DNA from: Bacteroidales bacterium
GTDB lineage: Bacteria > Bacteroidota > Bacteroidia > Bacteroidales > UBA932
NCBI GenBank assembly: GCA_017453565.1
Contig: JAFTEQ010000023.1
Coordinates: 1 to 49,562 of the forward strand
Reading direction: 5' to 3'
Length of the DNA: 49,562 nt
In this document: positions 16,466-24,129 of the stretch, one piece after another
How the letters are laid out: each line of letters opens with the position of its first letter
Numbering within the stretch: position 1 is the first letter of the stretch
The notes under the pieces: model-generated
The model's database searches: none
What the model saw: the letters and a program-made list of their open reading frames with translations, nothing else
Told to the model about the DNA's origin: nothing
Translations under genes and position numbers: made by a program

Positions 16466-17286
16466 AGCTTGGTGACGGTTAGGATACGATAGCGTAAGGT
16501 CTTGTCGGTATAGACGCCAAGGCTGTTGTTGTAAACGCTTGGCTCGTTGATTCTTCCGGGCGGCAAGTGGATAACTTTGCTCTCGCGGAGCGTTCTTCCG
16601 TCCCTGCCGTATTTCAACTCATATTCCACCTTGACGATTATTTCCTTGTCGGTGGGATTGGTGAAACGGAATTCGTTGAACCAGCCTTCCTCGCCGGGAA
16701 TGGCGCCAAAAGCAAAATACTTGCTCTCCCTCTCCGTCCCTTCCAGGGTGCCGTCGGGCCGCTTGTTCCAGACCGTGTCTTTGTGAACGGGATAGTCCAG
16801 CGTGATATGCCGGGGGGTGTTATTGCGGATAACCATTCTGGGAATCGGCGTCTCTGCGGGCTTCTCCGGCAGGGGCTGGATATCTTTCAGCTTGAAATTA
16901 CTGGTACGGGCGTAGCGCTGCGCCTGCTCCCGCGTTTTCTTTGACCGGTCATTCCACTTTTTCAATGTACGGGCATACTCCTTCTCGGCCTTTGAGGGAC
17001 GCGGAGGACGATATTTTTGCGGGCGAGGTGACGGTTTTTTGAATTTGCTCTTGGCGTCCCTGATTGCATCGGCCCCGGTAGTGCCGGAGTTATAATAGGG
17101 ATTGCCGGAAGATGCGCTGTAACTACCTGAATTATAAGTAGAACCGCTGATACTCTGCCCGCTCATTTCCTCCAACTGTCCGATGGCCGAACTTGAATGA
17201 AAACCCGTATCGAACAGGCCGGTATTCACTTGCGCCGCTGCCGCAAAGGGCAAAAGCAGGCAAATAATAATGGTCAATCGTTTCAT
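16462..17286 (-). CDS. Hypothetical secreted protein
   Basis: 274 residues, not recognised. The signal peptide is MKRLTIIICLLLPFAAAAQ. A Ser/Gly/Tyr-rich linker (about 30-75), a very basic Pro/Lys-rich segment (KFKKPSPRPQKYRPPRPSK, about 83-101) and a charged helix precede a beta-rich C-terminal half (about 150-274) containing GEEGWFNEFRFTNPTDKEIIVKVEYEL. The basic linker could contact peptidoglycan or LPS; that is inference. It has 4-bp overlaps with both neighbours. Confidence 0.72.
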   Translation of the reverse strand: MKRLTIIICLLLPFAAAAQVNTGLFDTGFHSSSAIGQLEEMSGQSISGSTYNSGSYSASSGNPYYNSGTTGADAIRDAKSKFKKPSPRPQKYRPPRPSKAEKEYARTLKKWNDRSKKTREQAQRYARTSNFKLKDIQPLPEKPAETPIPRMVIRNNTPRHITLDYPVHKDTVWNKRPDGTLEGTERESKYFAFGAIPGEEGWFNEFRFTNPTDKEIIVKVEYELKYGRDGRTLRESKVIHLPPGRINEPSVYNNSLGVYTDKTLRYRILTVTKL

Positions 17287-17936
17287 TTTCCAAATTCAAA
17301 TCCAATTCTGAATGAGGCAAACCAGTCGTTCGTGATCGTTACGTCATCCTTCGTGCAGCGGTCAAGGAAGCCGTGATCTGCGGTGATGGTAAAACTCCAT
17401 TTTCCCTTGATGACATAGATGCCGATGCCGGCAAGGACATTGAGCGGCCGGTATGCAAGATCGTCCCGCTTCAAGAACGATGAGCTGCGGTCGAAGCCGT
17501 CGTGAGAAAGAATACACCAGTCCAATCTGGGCCCGGCATAGGCGCCTACATAATCCAGGAAACGGAGTGCGCCCAGGTCTTCCGTAGAGGTAATGAAGTT
17601 GAGATTGAGCGGCACCGTGATATACTCTTCATTGAAGCGCTCCCCGGCAGGAAGCCCGGAAAGCGGATGAATGCTGCCTCCATCCGGAAACTTTATGGTC
17701 TGATAGCGCCATTCCGCCCCGAAATCCAGATCGAGATAATAGGAAAAGTCAATGCTCCAGCGGGTGTAGAACAACGGGCCCTGGGCTATGTATTTTTGCG
17801 AACCCACAGCGTCCGTGCGCGTTGTTCCTCCTGCGAGATAGCCGGCTCCAATCCGTCCCCGAGCTGCCGCCCCTGAGGTAAAAACACAGGTGATGGCTAC
17901 TAGCAGTAGTGTTTTCAGTATTGCGGGCCTGTCCAT
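17283..17936 (-). CDS. Small outer-membrane beta-barrel protein
   Basis: 217 residues. A signal peptide (to about residue 25, SGAAA) is followed by alternating amphipathic strands such as RWSIDFSYYLDLDFGAEWRYQTI, ITVPLNLNFI and YVGAYAGPRLDW. It ends SFRIGFEFGK, near an aromatic C-terminus typical of outer-membrane barrels of the porin-family/OMP_b-brl type. It is the first gene of the six-gene operon and is preceded by a clear promoter. A barrel plus the secreted proteins after it suggests an envelope-assembly or export module; that is inference. Confidence 0.78.
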   Translation of the reverse strand: MDRPAILKTLLLVAITCVFTSGAAARGRIGAGYLAGGTTRTDAVGSQKYIAQGPLFYTRWSIDFSYYLDLDFGAEWRYQTIKFPDGGSIHPLSGLPAGERFNEEYITVPLNLNFITSTEDLGALRFLDYVGAYAGPRLDWCILSHDGFDRSSSFLKRDDLAYRPLNVLAGIGIYVIKGKWSFTITADHGFLDRCTKDDVTITNDWFASFRIGFEFGK

Positions 17937-17966
17937 TTATGGTGGTGTTTTTGAATAATGACTGCC

Positions 17967-17997
17967 TAAAGATATTGATTCTAAAAGAATTTGCAAA
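17967..17997 (-). promoter_or_regulatory. Promoter of the six-gene envelope operon
   Basis: On the minus strand TTTG (complement of 17994-17997), 19 nt, then TATCTTTA (complement of 17967-17974). Spacing is ideal for the Bacteroides -33/-7 promoter; the last -7 base departs from consensus. The start codon is 30 nt downstream at 17936. Confidence 0.65.
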
Positions 17998-18004
17998 ATA
18001 ATCT

Positions 18005-18012
18005 TAACTTTG
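18005..18012 (+). promoter_or_regulatory. -7 element (TAACTTTG) before ybaK
   Basis: Exact TAnnTTTG match only 7 nt before the ATG at 18020, which implies a very short or absent leader. No clear -33 box at 19-21 nt. Confidence 0.5.
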
Positions 18013-18019
18013 TATTCCT

Positions 18020-18502
18020 ATGGCAGGCTCTCCCCATATTCAGAAGACGAACGCCGCGCGCCTGTTGGAGGCGGCCGGGGTTGCGTTCGAACTCGTTCCC
18101 TACCAGGTGGACGAGAACAACCTGGCGGCGGAGCACGTGGCGGAGCAACTGGGCGAGCCCATCGAGCAGGTGTTCAAGACCCTCGTCCTGCGGGGCGACC
18201 GGGGCGGTCTTTTCGTCTGCGTGATGCCGGGCAACCTGGAGGTGGACCTGAAGCTTGCGGCAAAGATATCCGGCAACAAGTCCTGCTCTATGATCCATAT
18301 GAAGGAACTCCTGCCCGAGACCGGTTACATCCGCGGTGGCTGTTCACCCATCGGGATGAAAAAGCCCCTCCCCACCTTCATCCACGAATCGGCTCTCCTG
18401 TATGACTGCATTTTCGTGAGCGCCGGCGTGCGGGGCCTCCAGATCAAAATAAGGCCCGAAGACCTCATCGCTTTCGTGGGCGCGGGCATTTATCCCCTGT
18501 AA
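18020..18502 (+). CDS. ybaK: YbaK/EbsC-type aminoacyl-tRNA deacylase
   Basis: 160 residues, the usual YbaK length. It would hydrolyse mischarged Cys-tRNA(Pro), or a related misacylated tRNA, in the cytosol. Seen: KTNAARLLEAAGVAFELVPY at the N-terminus, QVFKTLVLRGD with the invariant Lys, AAKISGNKSCSM, and GYIRGGCSPIGMKK, all family signatures. It is the first gene of the plus-strand run and ends 8 bp before the next start. The tRNA substrate is inferred from the family. Confidence 0.93.
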   Translation: MAGSPHIQKTNAARLLEAAGVAFELVPYQVDENNLAAEHVAEQLGEPIEQVFKTLVLRGDRGGLFVCVMPGNLEVDLKLAAKISGNKSCSMIHMKELLPETGYIRGGCSPIGMKKPLPTFIHESALLYDCIFVSAGVRGLQIKIRPEDLIAFVGAGIYPL

Positions 18503-18510
18503 ATGAAGTA

Positions 18511-18942
18511 ATGAAACGCCTTGTCCGGATACTCATTGTGCTTCTGGTCGCCGTTTCGTGCGGGACGGCCCGGCAGCTTCATTCGGCCGTAGACCAGGTA
18601 TGGGCTTGCAGTCAATCGCATCCGGAGGGGTTCACCCTCTCGCTCCGGACTATGGAACAACCCATCGAGGGGATCGCGGTAGCCTATTCGGAAGGGGGAA
18701 TTGTGCTGGCCAGTCTGCCGGGTCGTGGTGACAGGAAGCCCTTGAAGGGTGTGGTGCGTCACGCGCTGAGCCACGACGGTTATGTGGGTGGCTGGACCGA
18801 CGGACAAACGGGTGCATACTGTCTCGACAGCGTACGGCTCTTCCCGGAAGACAGCCTCCAGGCCGCGCTTGCCTTTGCCCGTGCCCATGCGCAGAAAGCC
18901 GTGTACGTCCTTTCCTCCGATAAAGAAATCGGCTTGAAGTGA
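18511..18942 (+). CDS. Hypothetical lipoprotein
   Basis: 143 residues. MKRLVRILIVLLVAVSC gives lipobox VAVSC (Cys17). The mature part reads GFTLSLRTM, then PIEGIAVAYSEG, HALSHDGYVGGWTDGQTGAYCLDSVRLFPEDSLQAALAFARAHAQKAVYVLSSDKEI. I recall similar VGGW...DS...F blocks in unnamed Bacteroidetes proteins, but cannot assign a domain. It follows ybaK by 8 bp. Confidence 0.72.
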   Translation: MKRLVRILIVLLVAVSCGTARQLHSAVDQVWACSQSHPEGFTLSLRTMEQPIEGIAVAYSEGGIVLASLPGRGDRKPLKGVVRHALSHDGYVGGWTDGQTGAYCLDSVRLFPEDSLQAALAFARAHAQKAVYVLSSDKEIGLK

Positions 18943-18968
18943 GAATCGGGCACTTTTTGAAAAAAACG

Positions 18969-18976
18969 TATATTTG
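18969..18976 (+). promoter_or_regulatory. -7 element (TATATTTG) 4 nt before an ATG
   Basis: Exact TAnnTTTG match. The ATG at 18981 follows after only 4 nt, close to where transcription should begin. It supports choosing 18981 rather than the earlier in-frame ATG at 18939. Confidence 0.5.
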
Positions 18977-18980
18977 CCTT

Positions 18981-19562
18981 ATGAGGCGGTTCCTTCTGCT
19001 CATATTGGCCATGATGCCGTTTTTCTGCGTAGCCCCGTCGGTGTTTGCGCAAGGGGAGGCACAGCTTCGCGTTTCTTCAGGACCGATGTTCCTGGATAAT
19101 TCTCAAGCCGGAATCAACGCGGGGCTAATATATGAGTCTCGTTTCGCTAAGCATTTCTCGTGGACCGCTTCCGGCACGATCAATTACTCCAATAAGAAAA
19201 AGAAGATTTATTACGGTTTTGATGAGTGTCGTTTCCAGTCCTTTGCCCTTCGGGCCGGCGTACGTTATTGCCCGTTCTGGAATGAACGTCATCATCTTTC
19301 TCTCGGTCTGGCTATGGGGCCAGGGGTGTATAACTATGTGGAGCGCACGGTTCAGGAGTATGGTGCGGTAACAATAATTACGGAACCCAGTTGGGAGAAA
19401 TCCGTTTTGGATCTGGAAAAAGGCAGATGGTACTTTTTTGATCTGGGCGTCTGCATCTCGTATCTGTATTCCGTCAGTCCTCATCTTGCGGTAGGCGTTT
19501 CCATCGACGGGTCGTATACGTATCCCGGTGCAGCCTGTGTCTCTATTGCTTATTGTTTTTAA
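18981..19562 (+). CDS. Small outer-membrane beta-barrel protein (paralogue 1)
   Basis: 193 residues. The start at 18981 gives MRRFLLLILAMMPFFCVAPSV, ending FAQ, a standard signal peptide. The mature part is built of amphipathic strands (RVSSGPMFLD, HFSWTASGTINYS, FALRAGVRYCPFWNERHHLSLGLAMG, VSIAYCF) and ends in Phe, as outer-membrane barrels do. It shares RVS-GP-FL, R-GV-(Y/F), ERHHLS-GL and the aromatic end with the protein at 20068-20658, so the two are paralogues. Function unknown. Confidence 0.75.
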   Translation: MRRFLLLILAMMPFFCVAPSVFAQGEAQLRVSSGPMFLDNSQAGINAGLIYESRFAKHFSWTASGTINYSNKKKKIYYGFDECRFQSFALRAGVRYCPFWNERHHLSLGLAMGPGVYNYVERTVQEYGAVTIITEPSWEKSVLDLEKGRWYFFDLGVCISYLYSVSPHLAVGVSIDGSYTYPGAACVSIAYCF

Positions 19563-19576
19563 CGAACTAGTGTCTT

Positions 19577-20071
19577 ATGAACAAGTGTTGTTTGTTCCTG
19601 TTTCTCTTCTTTCCTTTTCTGGCATCGTGTAATTATGATGCGATCACTCATCCGCTCGTGACAGAGGAGGGGAGGGATTATGTGTGGTGTGAGGTTGAAG
19701 ATTGCAACTATCACCGTGCGTCGTCCAAGCTGAGCCGCAATGCCGCAAGGGACTCCGTGTATGTAAGTCTGTCTTTGGATTGTGTCTATGGACATCCGGG
19801 TGACGTAGAATTGAAAGACATAGAGTTCCGTCTTGCTGTTCAGGACATCAAGCGCGGCGGACGCATTCCGCTCAATGCGGAGCAGGCCGTTGTCCGGTAT
19901 TCCGACGGTTCGAACGACCGCCAGGCGAGCGACGTGGAGGGCGCCGTCCGCATCTGGAAATATACGGAAGGAGTGTTTGCGGGCCAATTTGAATTCCGTT
20001 GCAGCGCCGTCCCGATAGATTTTGAAGTGGAGCACGGTATTTTCGACCTTAGATTACTCTTTAGATTATGA
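19577..20071 (+). CDS. Hypothetical lipoprotein
   Basis: 164 residues, not recognised. MNKCCLFLFLFFPFLASC carries lipobox FLASC (Cys18) followed by NYDAITH. The mature chain looks beta-sandwich-like, resembling gliding-associated or SusE-like accessory lipoproteins only in general pattern. Its last 4 bp overlap the start of the next barrel gene (ATGA), so the lipoprotein and barrel are a translationally coupled pair. Base composition is visibly lower in GC than the core genes. Confidence 0.72.
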   Translation: MNKCCLFLFLFFPFLASCNYDAITHPLVTEEGRDYVWCEVEDCNYHRASSKLSRNAARDSVYVSLSLDCVYGHPGDVELKDIEFRLAVQDIKRGGRIPLNAEQAVVRYSDGSNDRQASDVEGAVRIWKYTEGVFAGQFEFRCSAVPIDFEVEHGIFDLRLLFRL

Positions 20072-20658
20072 AACGTGCTTTCTTAATAATTGTATCTTGC
20101 CTGTTGGCGGCCGGTCAACTGTATGCACAGCAACGCGATATGATCCGGGTTTCCGTCGGGCCGGGCTTTTTGGAACAACCGAGAGGGCTCGACGTGGAAG
20201 TGAGCGGAATCTTTCCCCTTTCCTCACGCTTCGCTACCGTAATCGGGGTGAACAGCTATCATTTTCATCATCTTTTCCCGATGGATTATGGCGACAAAGA
20301 AGTGCTGGACGATTTGAAATTCCTTCGCGTCGGCGTATGTTTCTATCCGTTGATGTCGGAGCGCCATCATCTGTCATTCGGCCTGTCTCTCGGTTTGGCT
20401 TCCGGCCATAATATGCAACGCAAGGTGCTCTATTACGATTCCGGCCCATACTATGTTTATGATTACGATGTGAACGAGATTGCCAGCGTTATGGCATCAC
20501 GCAGGATTTATGATGGTTCCGATCGAACAACCACCGTCCCGATAGCCACCATCACCATCGACTATGTCTACTTCCTCACTGATCATCTTGGTCTGGGGGT
20601 CTCGACACAAACTGTCGGCGCATATTTCCTTTGCGGCAGTCTGACCTGGCGATTCTGA
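20068..20658 (+). CDS. Small outer-membrane beta-barrel protein (paralogue 2)
   Basis: 196 residues. Signal peptide MKRAFLIIVSCLLAAGQLYAQ. Strands such as MIRVSVGPGFLEQP, FLRVGVCFYPLMSERHHLSFGLSLGLA and FLCGSLTWRF end in Phe, giving an outer-membrane barrel profile. Paralogue of the protein at 18981-19562 through the ERHHLS-GL segment. Partner of the lipoprotein encoded immediately upstream. Function unknown. Confidence 0.75.
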   Translation: MKRAFLIIVSCLLAAGQLYAQQRDMIRVSVGPGFLEQPRGLDVEVSGIFPLSSRFATVIGVNSYHFHHLFPMDYGDKEVLDDLKFLRVGVCFYPLMSERHHLSFGLSLGLASGHNMQRKVLYYDSGPYYVYDYDVNEIASVMASRRIYDGSDRTTTVPIATITIDYVYFLTDHLGLGVSTQTVGAYFLCGSLTWRF

Positions 20659-20691
20659 CCGTCTAAGCACGGAAGAACGGCAGTGGCATTA

Positions 20692-21460
20692 TTTCCTATC
20701 ATCGCGTAGCTCCCGTGCAATCAGGATGGCGCGCTTCATCTTGTCTATGAACCACTGTTTTTCCGGCAGGACGGTGAGATACTGAGCCACTTTGATGTTC
20801 TGTTCGTCCAGCATCAGCAGTTCTATGTGCTCGGTGTTGCCTTCACTGCAAAGCAGAAGGCCGAGGGGCTCTTCCTCATCGGGCTGCATCTCGTATTTCT
20901 TCAGGTACTTGAGGTAAAGTTCCATCTGGCCCTTGTATTCGGGCTTGAACTTGCCCAGTTTGAGGTCGATGGCAAACAGACGGTGGAGGCGGCGATGAGG
21001 GTGCGTTCGTAGGCCATCGCGTCTTGCTGCTCGCGGAGCTGGCGTACGCTCCATCCGTTTACGATTGTCATCTGTTGGTAGAAGAGGCGTTTGGTTGATC
21101 CCTTTACTTCGGCCAGTTCAATGAAATGATGCCAGGTTAATTGTCGGGACAGTGTCCCGACTATCTCTTCATCCGGATAAGCGCGTGCAACCTTGAGCAT
21201 ACGGAATATGGCATCTCTGGTATAGCCTTTCCCGAAACGCCCGGTCAATAGTCTCGACACTGTCGCGACAATCTTGGAACCGTACTTTTCATTCCCGATC
21301 GAATCTAGTTCGCCGGCGATGTATTTGCCTATGCGCCAATAGGTCAGGGACACTTCGCCGTTGAGATAGACGGCTATGGTTCGCCTGGATTGCTCAATAA
21401 TCCGGCCTACGCCGTCGGTGATTCGGGAGCCGATTTTCAACAGTTCACCGGGGTTCAGCC
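20692..21460 (-). pseudogene. YhcG/DUF1016-family PDDEXK nuclease, internally deleted
   Basis: Two frames together resemble a YhcG nuclease. The N-terminal DUF1016 domain is intact from about 21460 (ITDGVGRIIEQSRRTIAVYLN, YWRIGKYIAGEL, MTIVNGWSVRQLREQ). Near 20970-21010 the frame breaks and the C-terminal piece (FAIDLKLGKFKPEYKGQMELYL, TVLPEKQWFIDKMK) continues in another frame to 20692. Roughly 100 residues are missing, including the usual GNGFAFVARQ and YYLDLLFY part with the first catalytic Asp. A frameshift joins the ends. No good ATG precedes the N-terminal part; upstream sequence is repeat-like. It should be inactive. Confidence 0.82.
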
Positions 21461-21612
21461 CCTCCTCGCGGCGGCCGGCACGGTGAGCAGGAGGGCGTAT
21501 TTTGCTCACCGGGCGGGGTGGCAGATGGCAGGTCTGCTGCCTGCAAAGCGAACCTGTCATGCAGAGGTTTGTCGTGGTGGATAACTGTTTGATTACACGC
21601 GAGATGCTATTC

Positions 21613-21643
21613 TGTCGGCCCCGTGTCAGAGAGGGGGCCGACA
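21613..21643. repeat. Perfect 10-bp inverted repeat, 11-nt loop
   Basis: TGTCGGCCCC (21613-21622) pairs exactly with GGGGCCGACA (21634-21643). No T-run follows on either strand, so it is not a standard terminator. Confidence 0.65.
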
Positions 21644-21747
21644 TCCAAGCAAACCGCTATGTTTCAGCGCTTTACCCTCCACGAAAAACCGGAAAGCGTC
21701 AGGCGGCGCCGGCCTTCCGACGGAGGGGAAAGAGATGCTGGCGAGAA

Positions 21748-21887
21748 GGGGTCCTCAGCGGGCAGAACCCCCTGAGGGACGTGCCACCCGCGGCACGGAA
21801 GCGGGGGGACCGCCGGTGCCGCAGGCGCCAGGACGGTGGGGTGAGCGAAGCGAACTCCCGAACGGGGGTTGCTGCCCGCCGGTCCCC
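21748..21887. repeat. Structured dispersed element, copy B
   Basis: The core 21776-21859 matches the core of the element at 321-438: GGGACGTGCCACCCGCGGCA, GAAGCGGGGGGACCGCC and GACGGTGGGGTGAGC are shared. It has an extra inner hairpin GGTGCC-GCA-GGCGCC. The arms differ from copy A yet pair: GCGGGCAGAACCCCC (21758-21772) with GGGGGTTGCTGCCCGC (21864-21879), one base bulged, extended by GGGG (21748-21751) and CCCC (21884-21887). Confidence 0.65.
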
Positions 21888-21949
21888 TGGCTATATCCCG
21901 TTGGAAGGGCCGGGCCGCCAGATCTCGGCCGCCTGGTCAGGCCGGAACC

Positions 21950-24109
21950 CTATTCGTCTTCTATGAGTTCGTAGTCGAGCAGACGCTGCTCGAGGTTGGC
22001 GCTTTTCACGCGGATGCGGACCCGGTCGCCCAGGCGGTACTGTCTGTGGGTGCGGCGGCCCACCAGGCGGTAGCGGGCTTCGTCGAATTCGAAGAAGTCG
22101 GAACGCATCTCGCGCAGCGGCACCATACCCTCGATCTTGGTGGGCTCGATCTGCACGTACATACCCCATTCGGTCACGCCCGAGACGGTGCCTTCGAACT
22201 CCAGCCCCAGTTTGTCCTGCATATACTCCACCAACTTGTATTTCACGCTGGTGCGCTCGGCGTCGGCCGCAACCAGCTCACGCTCCGATGCGTGTTCGCA
22301 CTCCTGCTCGAAAAAGTTCTTATTCTCCGACGACTTGCCCGCCAGGTAACGCGACAGCAGACGGTGCACCATGAGGTCGGGATAGCGTCGGATGGGCGAA
22401 GTGAAATGCGTGTAGAAGGGGAAGGCGAGTCCGTAGTGGCCGATGTTGTCGGTGCTGTAGACGGCCTTGGCCATGGCCCGCAGGGCGATGTCTTCGAACG
22501 CCGCGAACTCGGGCTTGCCCTTGGCGGCGTCGAGCAGGGCGTTGAGTGTCCCCGCCGCGGCGCGGCCCTGGGTCTTGTCGCCCATCTTGTAGCCGAAGCC
22601 CTTGGCAAAGAGCCGCAGGCCTTCCAGCTTGTCGCTGTTGGGTTCGTCGTGCACGCGGTAGACAAAGGTCTTGGCATTCTTGTCGGGAACGCCGTTCATC
22701 TTTTCGCCGGTGGCCACGAATTCCGCTACGCTCCGGTTGGCCAGGAGCATGAACTCCTCGATGAGCCAGTTGGCCTCCTTGGAATGCTTCTCATAGACGT
22801 TCACGGGCCGGCCCTTCTCGTCCACCTCCACTTTCATCTCGGGCCGGTCGAAGTTGATGGCTCCCGCCCGGAAACGCTTCTCCTTGAGCCGCTGCGCCAG
22901 CTTGTGCAGCGTTACGAGCGCCTGCTCCACCGGCTCGGCCTGCTCCAGCGCGGTGCGGAGCGCCGCAGCGGAACCCCGTCCGCCGGGTTGGTCTGAAGCG
23001 TTGCCGGAGGGGGTTCCGGCGGCCGCGACCGTTTTCAGGGAGCGGCTGTCGGCAACCCCATCGGCACCCACGCCACAATACTTTTCAATGACGCCCTGCG
23101 CCTGCTCGTAGTCGAAACGGAAATCGGAATCGATGACCGTGCGCCCGAACCAGCGACGGGCCACCTCGGCCTTGGGCGAGAGTTCGAAGACCACCGAGAA
23201 ACAGAGTTTGTCTTCATGCGGCCGCAGCGAACAGAGTTTGTTGCAGAGCTTTTCGGGCAGCATGGGCACCGTGCGGTCGACCAGATAGACGGAGGTTCCG
23301 CGCTCACGGGCCTCCCTGTCTACGGCCGAGCCGGGCTTCACATACCACGACACGTCGGCGATATGCACGCCCACCTCGAAGTTGCCGCTCTCCAGCGCAC
23401 GGAACGAGAGGGCGTCGTCGAAGTCCTTGGCATCGGCCGGATCGATGGTGAAAGTGAGTACGTTCCGGAAATCCTTGCGCCCCTTGAGGTCGGCCTCGGA
23501 GATGGTGTCCGGAATGGCGTCGGCCGCGTTTTCCACCTCGGGCGAGAAACGGTAGGGGAGGTTGAACTCCGCCAGGATGGCGTGCATCTCGGTCTCGTTC
23601 TCGCCGGGCATGCCCAGCACGTCGGTCACATGACCCACGGGCCCCGGATCGCGCCGGTCCCAGCGGTCCACCACCGCCGCCACCTTCATGCCGTGCTGCG
23701 CGCCCAGGTCGAGGGCTTGCTGGGCATCCACTTCGATGTCGTAAGGCATCGACTTGCTCTGCATCAGCACCCAGGCCTGGGCGCCCACCAGATGCAGGAT
23801 GCCCACGAACGGCCGTTTGGAACGCTCCACGATCTCGATGACCTCGCCCTCGCGCCGGTGCTCGCCCGAGCGGGAGCGGGATCCCTCGCGGGTTACGGCC
23901 ACCCGGACCGTGTCGCCGTTGAGGGCCCCCCGCGTCTTGGATGCCTTCACGTACACATCGTCGTCGGCCGTACCGCCCTCGGGAAGTACGAAGATGAAAC
24001 CTTCACGTGTCATCTGGACCGTTCCCGTGAGTTGCGGGAAGGTCTTGCGCGGCTTTCCGCCGCCCTGCCGCCGCGAACGGGCGGAAGATTTAAACGATTT
24101 CCTTTTCAT
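21950..24109 (-). CDS. rnr: Ribonuclease R (RNB-family 3'-5' exoribonuclease)
   Basis: 719 residues. A basic N-terminus (MKRKSFKSSARSRRQGGGK) is followed by cold-shock domains (about 25-190), the RNB catalytic domain with the acidic cluster DPADAKDFDDA (about 224-233), and a C-terminal S1 domain (about 625-710, GTVSGVTEWGMYVQIEPTKIEGMV). It degrades structured RNA processively in the cytosol. Odd: about 45 extra residues (about 345-390, Gly/Ala/Ser-rich, GTPSGNASDQPGGRG) interrupt RNB between FDYEQAQGVIE and LHKLAQRLKEKRF, which are normally close together. Last gene of the minus-strand operon, 20 bp after the alpha-galactosidase gene. Confidence 0.95.
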   Translation of the reverse strand: MKRKSFKSSARSRRQGGGKPRKTFPQLTGTVQMTREGFIFVLPEGGTADDDVYVKASKTRGALNGDTVRVAVTREGSRSRSGEHRREGEVIEIVERSKRPFVGILHLVGAQAWVLMQSKSMPYDIEVDAQQALDLGAQHGMKVAAVVDRWDRRDPGPVGHVTDVLGMPGENETEMHAILAEFNLPYRFSPEVENAADAIPDTISEADLKGRKDFRNVLTFTIDPADAKDFDDALSFRALESGNFEVGVHIADVSWYVKPGSAVDREARERGTSVYLVDRTVPMLPEKLCNKLCSLRPHEDKLCFSVVFELSPKAEVARRWFGRTVIDSDFRFDYEQAQGVIEKYCGVGADGVADSRSLKTVAAAGTPSGNASDQPGGRGSAAALRTALEQAEPVEQALVTLHKLAQRLKEKRFRAGAINFDRPEMKVEVDEKGRPVNVYEKHSKEANWLIEEFMLLANRSVAEFVATGEKMNGVPDKNAKTFVYRVHDEPNSDKLEGLRLFAKGFGYKMGDKTQGRAAAGTLNALLDAAKGKPEFAAFEDIALRAMAKAVYSTDNIGHYGLAFPFYTHFTSPIRRYPDLMVHRLLSRYLAGKSSENKNFFEQECEHASERELVAADAERTSVKYKLVEYMQDKLGLEFEGTVSGVTEWGMYVQIEPTKIEGMVPLREMRSDFFEFDEARYRLVGRRTHRQYRLGDRVRIRVKSANLEQRLLDYELIEDE

Positions 24110-24129
24110 TCAGTCATAAAAACGCACAA

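Larger units (their letters stand above)
21461..21949. other. Non-coding repeat-rich stretch between yhcG remnant and rnr
   Basis: No gene is supported. It contains an 8-bp inverted repeat CGGTGAGC/GCTCACCG (21481-21488, 21504-21511), a perfect 10-bp inverted repeat at 21613-21643, and copy B of the structured element (21748-21887). The fragment CAAAGCGAAC near 21545 also resembles part of the element core and may be a decayed third copy. Confidence 0.7.

Noticed and set aside
21461..21644. N-terminal extension of the yhcG remnant up to 21644
   Set aside because: Residues from this stretch do not resemble YhcG and overlap the inverted repeats; the homology starts near 21460.
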